This document shows, piece after piece, positions 1 to 5,461 of a DNA stretch of 5,461 nucleotides (position 1 is its first letter; each line of letters starts with the position of its first letter). Made by a program: the position numbers and the translations under genes. Location of the stretch: positions 1-5,461 of the forward strand of contig JAQCGA010000316.1 in NCBI GenBank assembly GCA_027619145.1. Reading direction: 5' to 3'. The notes under the pieces are model-generated. The model was not told the DNA's origin. It did no database searches and saw only the letters and a list, made by a program, of their open reading frames with translations. The stretch comes from a bacterium. GTDB lineage: Bacteria > Latescibacterota > UBA2968 > GCA-2709665.

Positions 1-563
1 TTCTACCGCTTCTGAAATTTATTCTGGGAGACGGGTTCCGGCTGGACCACTATTACGCGATTTACGCGCAGCAGGGTGCGGCCCGGCTGGGGTTGCACGG
101 CGGAAGTACGCCGTACGATCCACCGGAATACTATCATTTTCGGAACGACCGGATGTTCAATGGGTTGACGGTGGTCGCGTGGAACTTGACAGATACGGGG
201 CCGGCACACGGCGGGTTCTGCTGCCTTCCGGGGAGTCACAAGGCGAATTATCCATGTCCCAAAGAAATTAAGGAGTTGCACATAGAGTCCGGGCACCTGG
301 TGGTGCCGGCAGCACCGGCCGGGTCTGTGGTGATTTTTACGGAGGCGTTGACGCACGGTACTGCACCGTGGACAGCGGCGCACGAGCGGCGGTCCCTGTT
401 GTTCAAATACAGTCCGGCACAGCAGTCATGGTCCAAAGGGTACGCGCAGCCTCCGGAAGGGATCGAGCTTTCTGCGCGCCAGAAATTGCTGTTTGAACCT
501 CCGTATTTCAGTGGGCGGGCTTCGCTGTTTGAAGATGGGGCGGGAGCGAAGTCGGATTACTGA
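1..563 (+). CDS. PhyH-like Fe(II)/2-oxoglutarate dioxygenase, 5'-truncated
   Basis: This is the C-terminal 186 residues of a phytanoyl-CoA dioxygenase (PhyH) family protein. The frame is open from base 3 to a TGA at 561-563, and the start lies outside the window. Such enzymes hydroxylate or otherwise oxidise small molecules in the cytoplasm using Fe(II), O2 and 2-oxoglutarate. Visible family marks are a proximal His at 96-98 (LHGG), the core strand and turn with NGLTVVAW and then GFCCLPGSHK, a distal His in TEALTHGT (codon 354-356), and an Arg exactly 11 residues after it (387-389), the spacing at which human PhyH places its 2-oxoglutarate-binding Arg. The proximal motif reads H-G-G, so the usual Asp/Glu of H-x-D/E is not seen there. 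The next gene starts 31 bases downstream, suggesting an operon. The family call is firm; the substrate cannot be told. Confidence 0.88.
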   Translation, partial: LPLLKFILGDGFRLDHYYAIYAQQGAARLGLHGGSTPYDPPEYYHFRNDRMFNGLTVVAWNLTDTGPAHGGFCCLPGSHKANYPCPKEIKELHIESGHLVVPAAPAGSVVIFTEALTHGTAPWTAAHERRSLLFKYSPAQQSWSKGYAQPPEGIELSARQKLLFEPPYFSGRASLFEDGAGAKSDY

Positions 564-582
564 GTTCATGGGATTGTTAACC

Positions 583-588
583 AAGGAG
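583..588 (+). promoter_or_regulatory. Shine-Dalgarno that fixes the start of the enolase-superfamily gene
   Basis: AAGGAG lies six bases before the ATG at 595-597. The same frame stays open upstream to a possible ATG at 493, but that would overlap the PhyH gene by 71 bases and add 34 residues unlike the family N-terminus. The start at 595 gives MKITDIEAIPI, the standard first strand of enolase-superfamily capping domains. Confidence 0.8.
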
Positions 589-594
589 CGGGCA

Positions 595-1833
595 ATGAAG
601 ATTACGGATATTGAGGCAATTCCGATTACGATGCCCCTGGCGAAGCGGTACGATAACCATGCCGGGCGTACGCGAATGTACGACATGGATCAGCATTTGT
701 TGGTGAAGGTAAAAACAGATAACGGGCTGGTGGGATATGGAGACGATGAGGATTTCTCAAAGCCGATTCCCCAGTCCGAACTGGAGCCGCTGATTGGACG
801 AAGCCCGTTTGATTTCTTGCAGAATAATCTGCACCGGGCGCTGGGTATGGCACTGTACGACGTCATGGGGAAACATCTGGAGGTTCCGGCATACAAGCTG
901 ATGGGGCAGAAGGTGAGGGACGCGGTGCCGGTTGCTGCGTGGACGAGGCCGTGTCCACCGGAGGTATTTCGCGAGGAAGTGAAGCGGGCTGTGGAGCAGG
1001 GGTATACGATATTCAAGATGCATTCGGACGCGAAGTACGATGTGATTGAGCAGACGAAAGCCGCCGAGGAGGTGGCACCTCCGGGGTTCAAAATTCACTG
1101 GGATTTCAATCACAATCGGTGCCAGGCTACAATTCTTCCGATTATTAGCGAGCTGGAGCGCAACCATCCTATTGTGGGTTTTATTGAGGATCCGCTACCG
1201 TGGGCGGATATTGACGGTTGGCGCACTTTGCGTGCGCGTACGCGAATTCCACTGATTATGCACGTCCCGCAATTGGGCGGTATTCAGGAGATCATCCGGG
1301 GCGTGGCGGATATTTACATGGTTGGAAACGGTGGGATCGGGAATACGCTAATTTCCGGCTTTGCGTACGGGAAGGCAAATATACAGACACTGATTCAGCA
1401 GTCAGGCAATACGTTGATGAAAGCACTTGCACTCCATATGGCGGCCGTGTTGCCTACTGCGAGTGCCCATATTGTGACGCTGGCGGATCAGTACGATGAG
1501 GATATTACCACGGAGATGATTTCGGTGGATGAAGGGTTCTCCCGGGTGCCGGAAGGCCCAGGTCTGGGTGTGGAGGTAGATGAGGCGGCACTGGCGAAGA
1601 CAATTTCCCGTACGCCGATTGAACGGTCCTCGTGCATTGGGGTGTTGCAATTGCCGGGAGGGCACCGGGTCTATAGCAAAGGAGATCCGGCCGTTCAGCG
1701 TTTCACTGGATATGAGGAGGGTGCTATTCGCGGGGTGAAATATGAACGGTGGGAGGATGACGGGTCTGAAAAATTTCGACAGATCCAGGCACAGCTGGAG
1801 AAGCGTGGGCCGTTCATGGAAATCGACAAGTAG
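595..1833 (+). CDS. Mandelate racemase/muconate lactonizing enzyme-like protein (enolase superfamily)
   Basis: This 412-residue protein has the full length and layout of the MR/MLE group: an alpha+beta capping domain (about 1-105, with LVKVKTDNGLVGYGD) and a (beta/alpha)7beta barrel (about 110-340). Family enzymes take a proton alpha to a carboxylate, often dehydrating sugar acids or racemising, with Mg2+ held by three acids. Here K141-M-H143 sits at the end of strand 2 (the K-x-K place), D170 in HWDFN is the first metal acid and E198 in FIEDPL the second. At strand 5, 25 residues later, the expected third acid is H223 (IPLIMHVPQ). I find no obvious Asp or His base on strands 6 and 7 (VGNGGIGN; IQQSGNTLMKALALHM). 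The C-terminal tail (about 340-412, charged) is longer than usual. It follows the PhyH-like gene in an apparent operon. The superfamily is certain; catalytic activity and substrate are open. Confidence 0.9.
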   Translation: MKITDIEAIPITMPLAKRYDNHAGRTRMYDMDQHLLVKVKTDNGLVGYGDDEDFSKPIPQSELEPLIGRSPFDFLQNNLHRALGMALYDVMGKHLEVPAYKLMGQKVRDAVPVAAWTRPCPPEVFREEVKRAVEQGYTIFKMHSDAKYDVIEQTKAAEEVAPPGFKIHWDFNHNRCQATILPIISELERNHPIVGFIEDPLPWADIDGWRTLRARTRIPLIMHVPQLGGIQEIIRGVADIYMVGNGGIGNTLISGFAYGKANIQTLIQQSGNTLMKALALHMAAVLPTASAHIVTLADQYDEDITTEMISVDEGFSRVPEGPGLGVEVDEAALAKTISRTPIERSSCIGVLQLPGGHRVYSKGDPAVQRFTGYEEGAIRGVKYERWEDDGSEKFRQIQAQLEKRGPFMEIDK

Positions 1834-1861
1834 GAAGGGCGCGGTTTTTTGCAAGAATAGG

Positions 1862-1896
1862 CCTGATTGTTGAAATTAAAAAGATCAGGATTTTTT
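1862..1896 (+). terminator. Weak rho-independent terminator candidate for the plus-strand operon
   Basis: CCTGAT (1862-1867) can pair with ATCAGG (1884-1889), leaving a 16-base loop (14 if a flanking T-G wobble forms). It is followed by A and six T (1890-1896). It lies 28 bases past the stop of the enolase-superfamily gene. The stem is short and AT-rich in its loop, so it is weak. Its right arm and T tract also encode the last codons and stop of the convergent fapA gene. On the minus strand no T tract follows, so it would act only on plus-strand transcripts. Confidence 0.4.
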
Positions 1897-4134
1897 CGGA
1901 GTATCGGACAGCGAGGTCTGGATGATGCCCTTGTCCGGGTTGGTGCGGAAGACTGTATTCTTGAAAGAGTTCTGGGTTCGGGTTTCGTTCTGACCAATTC
2001 GTATCCGAACCTGTGCATGGATTGTGCCGGGAACAGAAAGGTTTGCTTCTGCGGCAGACGTTCTCATTTGTGCACCGAGCACCTGTTTTTCTTGCGCATA
2101 TTTCTTGCGCTGTTGCATGAGCTGGTTGGCTTTTTTTACGTAGTGCACAATGGCGTGCTTGCGCGAAGGGTTCAGGAGGACGGCCCGGCGGACCTCATCT
2201 GCGGTCAGCGTTTTCAGCCCTATGGCGTTTAACAGGTTGCGAAGAAAGGCATCTACCTGGAGGGTGCATTGTTCAACTTTATCGTATCTAGTATGCAGGT
2301 CCAGGTCAGTGCCAGCAGCGAGAAAGGTGGAGGTGTTTCTTTCGGAACCTGCGTTCCTTGAGGTGATACTCTTGTGCGCCCAGGTTTCTCCTCCCACAAT
2401 ACCGCCTCCGGAACCTCCTCGGCCTTCTACGACAACGCTCCCCTTGCTGTGGATGTGCGCGTTGTGAATGTAGGAACCAACTACAACATCGCCGCCTGTT
2501 TGTACACGGGCATGGTGTATGAATTTGGCGGCAACAGCTCCCGCAGCTTTCACGTGTGTATCCTGGCCTAAAATGCCCTGGCGGATCGTTATGTTTCCAC
2601 CCGCCTGGAGCCTCACTGCGTTTTCCACGCTGCCTGAGATCGAGATATCGCCGGTTGCTGACACGTGAAACCCACTGGTAACCGAGCCACGGATCTCAAC
2701 GTTCCCAAGGAAGTTGATATTTCCAGTGTGGTAGTTCACATCTCCTGCGATCTGGGCGACAGGGTGAACAGCCACGTTGTAGCGTTTTACAGGACCATCC
2801 GGGGTGGCAATTTCGAAGATCTGTACGCTGGCACCTCCGTCGATGTCGGCGTATAGTTGCTGCGCCCCGTTGCTTTCCTGAAGGCGAACGTTTTCGCCGG
2901 CTTCCAGTGCAATCCCAATCGGCACCGTTGTAGGGATTTCTTCGCCTCGAACGGTTTGGCCGGGTTTGCCGGGTACGGGTGGAATGCTCCTGGCCAGAAG
3001 CGCATCCTTTTTCACGGGAGGGAACAGGTTGCGCTCTTTGAAATCAATAGAACCGTCAGATTGAATTGCGCCGGCCTGGAGCTGGAATTCAAATGAAAAA
3101 CCCGGTGTGCCGTCCTGGGGTGGTATGGGAGGCCGGCCGTATGCGAGCGGAGCAAGGATCGATAGACGCTCCCACTTGCTGCAAACATCCTGGATGGCTT
3201 CCTCTCGAATGCCAGAGATGATGCCGGCTGCTGCGAGTGTGGCGCGGATTTCATCTGGAGAGGGGGGGAGGCTGGTTGAGGCTGGTGGCGATAAATTTAA
3301 GAAGAACGCAGCGAGCCCGTCGAGGGGAACCCAGATGGGAGCAAGGACGGAGAGCTGATCGTTCTGCAGTCCGGCGTATCCCCACAATGCGGCTGTGAAC
3401 AGGGTACCGTTTGATGCGATCCGAACGCCAGGGCCAGGTAGGATTTCTGTACCCGGGGTCTGTATCGGCTCAGGCGGGATCGGTTGGCCTCGAACGTCCA
3501 TACCAGGTTCCTCGGCGCCCACGGTCAGGGTGGCCAGGAGGTCTCCGGGATGGACGAGCCATCCGGTCTGTTCTTTCGCTGCAGCTTCGAGTTCGGCTGG
3601 GTCTGGCAAGACAAGGAGTCGGGCTATGAGATCGAGAGAAGGACAGACGTCTGGATCGGCTGATTGGTATTGAAAGTACGGTGGCGCAGGTTTTCTGGCA
3701 GGCTTTCCTTTGGCTGCAACCACGTCACGAACCGGAGTTCCTGTTTCACGGGCGATGTTGATGGCTTCCTGGAGACGTTGTTCGCAAAGACCAAATGAGA
3801 CCCCATTTTTTTCCAAAAAAGCATGAATTCCTTCCAGCGTAATTTCCGGAGGCACGGCACGCAGGATGGCTTTGAGGCCATTGTCAGACAGATTGAGGGA
3901 GAGTGTTGGGTGTACGGGAGGTTCAGTAGGCTTGGGTTCCTGGTTCTCTTCTGGACTGGATAGTACCTGAGGTGTTAATGCGAGATCTGGTGTTTGCTGT
4001 GGAGGGGGCTGGTGGCGTTTCGATGCTCCGGACGGTGGAGGGTTTTCTGCTTCTTCCAGGCCCTGGTCAATCTCCTGATTGAGTGGGTCAATGCCAGGTT
4101 GCACATCCTGTGATTGTTTTTTTTTCTTTCCCAT
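1885..4134 (-). CDS. fapA: FapA/DUF342 family protein with a duplicated N-terminal module
   Basis: A 749-residue cytoplasmic protein with no signal peptide or membrane segment. Residues 1-77 are a Lys-rich start (KKKK) and a Pro/Glu/Gln-rich, probably disordered linker. Residues 94-268 and 289-440 look like two divergent copies of the DUF342 N-terminal module. Each has a helix pair ending in an A-x-G-x-P type turn, then a segment with VRG and an S-N-G hairpin (DLLATLTV...DVRG and ALLARSIPP...TVRG). Residues about 460-590 form the typical beta-helix of short strands with G-D/N-I/V repeats (GDVNYHTGNINFLGNVEIRG). Residues 615-690 are helical and charged, possibly coiled coil, and 695-715 match the usual closing strand pair (SVPGTIHAQVRIRIG). 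In Vibrio, FapA is reported to support polar flagellum assembly; many relatives occur without flagella and their role is unknown. The gene lies 36 bases after the CBS gene and ends against a convergent operon. The family call is strong; the function is uncertain. Confidence 0.88.
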   Translation of the reverse strand: MGKKKKQSQDVQPGIDPLNQEIDQGLEEAENPPPSGASKRHQPPPQQTPDLALTPQVLSSPEENQEPKPTEPPVHPTLSLNLSDNGLKAILRAVPPEITLEGIHAFLEKNGVSFGLCEQRLQEAINIARETGTPVRDVVAAKGKPARKPAPPYFQYQSADPDVCPSLDLIARLLVLPDPAELEAAAKEQTGWLVHPGDLLATLTVGAEEPGMDVRGQPIPPEPIQTPGTEILPGPGVRIASNGTLFTAALWGYAGLQNDQLSVLAPIWVPLDGLAAFFLNLSPPASTSLPPSPDEIRATLAAAGIISGIREEAIQDVCSKWERLSILAPLAYGRPPIPPQDGTPGFSFEFQLQAGAIQSDGSIDFKERNLFPPVKKDALLARSIPPVPGKPGQTVRGEEIPTTVPIGIALEAGENVRLQESNGAQQLYADIDGGASVQIFEIATPDGPVKRYNVAVHPVAQIAGDVNYHTGNINFLGNVEIRGSVTSGFHVSATGDISISGSVENAVRLQAGGNITIRQGILGQDTHVKAAGAVAAKFIHHARVQTGGDVVVGSYIHNAHIHSKGSVVVEGRGGSGGGIVGGETWAHKSITSRNAGSERNTSTFLAAGTDLDLHTRYDKVEQCTLQVDAFLRNLLNAIGLKTLTADEVRRAVLLNPSRKHAIVHYVKKANQLMQQRKKYAQEKQVLGAQMRTSAAEANLSVPGTIHAQVRIRIGQNETRTQNSFKNTVFRTNPDKGIIQTSLSDTPKKS

Positions 4135-4142
4135 ACGGTGGC

Positions 4143-4148
4143 ACCTCC
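4143..4148 (-). promoter_or_regulatory. Strong Shine-Dalgarno of fapA
   Basis: The minus strand reads GGAGGT eight bases before the ATG at 4134-4132. It lies within the 36-base gap (4135-4170) after the CBS gene, which leaves little room for a separate promoter and supports co-transcription. Confidence 0.8.
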
Positions 4149-4170
4149 GGGCATTTGTGTCCGGGTGGGA

Positions 4171-4656
4171 TTATTCTTGCACGCTGTAGCGGTCCATGAG
4201 GATGCGAAGGATGTCTCCAGTGCTGACGATTCCTGAGACTCTGTCGTCTTTTACAATGACCAAGCGGTGAATGTGGTTGGAAACCAGCATGCCGGCAAGA
4301 TTCCCAATGGAGGTCTGTTCGGTTGCGGTGATCACATTACTGGACATAAGTGCACGGACAGGGCGGTCCAGGATTTCGTCGGTCGGTTTGAACAATCCGC
4401 TGGCTTCGGACAAGCGGTCCATTGCCGGCGAGGTATGAAAGTCTGATTCAGGAATGTCCGATTGATCCAGCGTTTCCGCGCCAAGGGCAATCAGGTCCGT
4501 AATCGAGATGACGCCCACCAGATTTCTGTTCGCATCTACAACAGGGACTCCGCTGATCTGTTTATCGTGTAGCAGGTCCAGCAGTTCTTTAACGGTGGTT
4601 TCTTCGTGCACGCAGACGACCGGTGTGCTCATGATGTTGTTAGCGGTGAGGTTCAT
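4171..4656 (-). CDS. Stand-alone CBS-domain-pair protein
   Basis: A 161-residue protein made of two CBS motifs (a Bateman module), which usually bind adenine nucleotides and sense energy state or act as a regulatory subunit. CBS1 is about residues 6-60 (IMSTPVVCVHEETTVKELL, then the GVISITDL end motif at 48-55). CBS2 is about 100-157 (RALMSSNVITATEQTSI, then GIVSTGDIL at 142-150). A polar linker of about 38 residues separates them, and there is no attached catalytic or DNA-binding domain. The start at 4656 is chosen because GGAGGT lies six bases before it. An in-frame start at 4743 would add 29 residues with no CBS similarity, inside the mutase gene. The first 17 bases overlap the end of the mutase gene and fapA follows 36 bases later, so the three are probably one operon. 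The ligand and partner cannot be told from sequence. Confidence 0.88.
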   Translation of the reverse strand: MNLTANNIMSTPVVCVHEETTVKELLDLLHDKQISGVPVVDANRNLVGVISITDLIALGAETLDQSDIPESDFHTSPAMDRLSEASGLFKPTDEILDRPVRALMSSNVITATEQTSIGNLAGMLVSNHIHRLVIVKDDRVSGIVSTGDILRILMDRYSVQE

Positions 4657-5461
4657 CTTCAGACCTCCAGTCTGAATGGGCTGGCGAGAGCGTCGCTTCC
4701 GCAGCCAGGAGCATACCGTCCAGGATTTTGATTGCCAGAGCATCTACTGCGGTTCTGGTACGGCTGAGGTCGCTGGATGCGAGGTCTGGGTGGTCTACGG
4801 AAGTGGCCGAGACATAGAATTTGATTTTGGGTTCTGTGCCTGAAGGGCGTGCCGTAACACGCGTGTGGCCCTGTTCTGTAAATGTGAAAGCCATGACGTT
4901 TCCGGTCGTGCCTTCCACAGAGCGGGTTTTTCCGGTTTGCACATGGGTTGCCTGTCCGGCCTGGTGGTCGATCACTTCGAAGACGGGGTGGCCGCCAATT
5001 TCTGCGGGGGGGTGGTTGCGCAGGCCGTTCATGATGGTTGCAATTTCATGGCTGCCGTCCACACCGGGGCGGGTGAGCGATTTTTGGGTTTCCCGGAAGT
5101 AACCGTAGGTCGCATAGATGTGGTCTAGATACGCTCGTAAGGTACGGCCTTGTGTTTTCTGAGATGCGGCGCATTCCGAAATGAGAAGGGCAGCGATGGC
5201 CGCATCTTTATCCCGGACAAAAGAACCAGCGAGGTAGCCGTGGCTTTCTTCCGTGCCGAAGAGAAACTCGGCTCCGGCGGGTAGTTGTTCAATAACGTGG
5301 CTAATGTACTTAAAGCCGACGAGCAAGTTGTCCACCACTTTTGCCCCGAACGAGCGGGCGATGATGCTGGTGAGGTCTGTGGTGACAATGGTTTTGGCGA
5401 CGACGCCCTGGGCGGGAAAGTCTCCACGATTTTTTCGGGTTTTCAGGATGTAGTAGCAAAG
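4640..5461 (-). CDS. Alpha-D-phosphohexomutase (phosphoglucomutase/phosphomannomutase), 5'-truncated
   Basis: This is the last 273 residues of a cytoplasmic alpha-D-phosphohexomutase, which interconverts hexose 1- and 6-phosphates for glycogen, cell-wall or exopolysaccharide precursors. The frame stays open to the window edge, so the N-terminal half with the phosphoserine and Mg2+ loops is missing. Visible marks, numbered from the edge, are KTIVTTDL (23-30), VGFKYIS, the sugar-specificity loop GTEESHGYL (69-77), VRDKDAA, and the phosphate-binding loop RPSGTEPKIKFYV (205-217) in domain 4. VGFKYI and EESHGYL resemble the PgcA-type phosphoglucomutase branch rather than GlmM. Glucose versus mannose preference cannot be settled. 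The TAA at 4642-4640 lies inside the CBS gene, a 17-base overlap that suggests translational coupling. Confidence 0.92.
   Translation of the reverse strand, partial: LCYYILKTRKNRGDFPAQGVVAKTIVTTDLTSIIARSFGAKVVDNLLVGFKYISHVIEQLPAGAEFLFGTEESHGYLAGSFVRDKDAAIAALLISECAASQKTQGRTLRAYLDHIYATYGYFRETQKSLTRPGVDGSHEIATIMNGLRNHPPAEIGGHPVFEVIDHQAGQATHVQTGKTRSVEGTTGNVMAFTFTEQGHTRVTARPSGTEPKIKFYVSATSVDHPDLASSDLSRTRTAVDALAIKILDGMLLAAEATLSPAHSDWRSEDEPHR
4663..4668 (-). promoter_or_regulatory. Shine-Dalgarno of the CBS gene, inside the mutase gene
   Basis: The minus strand reads GGAGGT six bases before the ATG at 4656-4654. It lies within the coding sequence of the mutase, about 20 bases before that gene's stop, and it decides the start of the CBS protein against the longer frame beginning at 4743. 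Confidence 0.8.

Noticed and set aside
1..563. Naming the PhyH-like protein a halogenase
   Set aside because: H-x-G alone is not enough; the N-terminal half is missing and nearby acids could act as the iron ligand, so only the family is called.
493..594. N-terminal extension of the enolase-superfamily protein by 34 residues
   Set aside because: It overlaps the PhyH gene, lacks a ribosome site as good as the one at 583-588, and the extra residues do not resemble the family N-terminus.
1867..2232. Cys-rich plus-strand frame (121 codons) opposite fapA
   Set aside because: It is a shadow of the fapA frame, has no ribosome site or family resemblance, and begins within the terminator candidate.
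4116..4130. Long T tract as a plus-strand terminator
   Set aside because: It encodes the KKKK start of FapA on the minus strand, no stable hairpin precedes it, and no plus-strand gene ends nearby.
4135..4170. Hairpin or promoter in the gap between the CBS gene and fapA
   Set aside because: Only a four-base CCGG/CCGG pairing is possible, there is no T tract, and no convincing -35/-10 pair was seen.
4657..4743. N-terminal extension of the CBS protein by 29 residues
   Set aside because: The residues are basic and Trp/Arg-rich with no CBS similarity, come from the mutase gene read in another frame, and a strong ribosome site favours 4656.

Overview
The window holds two gene groups that point at each other. 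It has five protein-coding genes, two of them cut by the window edges, and almost no non-coding DNA. No RNA gene, mobile element, CRISPR array or attachment site is visible.

Left, plus strand (1-1833): the 3' part of a phytanoyl-CoA dioxygenase (PhyH)-like Fe(II)/2-oxoglutarate oxygenase, followed after 31 bases by a complete enolase-superfamily (mandelate racemase/muconate lactonizing enzyme-like) protein. Spacing and a clean Shine-Dalgarno make them one transcription unit, probably for catabolism or modification of a small molecule or sugar acid. Both proteins depart from their family's textbook active site. The oxygenase shows H-x-G where H-x-D/E is expected. The enolase-type protein has His where the third metal-binding acid should be.

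Right, minus strand (5461 down to 1885): the C-terminal part of an alpha-D-phosphohexomutase (phosphoglucomutase/phosphomannomutase), a 161-residue stand-alone CBS-pair protein whose start overlaps the mutase stop by 17 bases, and a 749-residue FapA/DUF342 protein 36 bases further on. They look co-transcribed. The FapA protein carries what looks like a tandem duplication of the family's N-terminal module before the usual beta-helix and C-terminal region.

The groups converge on a 51-base gap (1834-1884). A weak rho-independent terminator candidate for the plus-strand operon there overlaps the last codons of fapA.

Organism: a bacterium of medium GC with strong AGGAGG-type ribosome sites. PhyH-like oxygenases paired with this enolase-superfamily type are, from memory, typical of Poribacteria, Hydrogenedentes, Lentisphaerae and Planctomycetes-like genomes. 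That assignment is an inference of low confidence. A FapA protein does not prove flagella, because DUF342 proteins also occur in non-flagellated bacteria. The region looks like ordinary chromosome rather than a mobile or defence island. I saw no clearly new system; the best leads are the two altered active sites and the duplicated FapA module.
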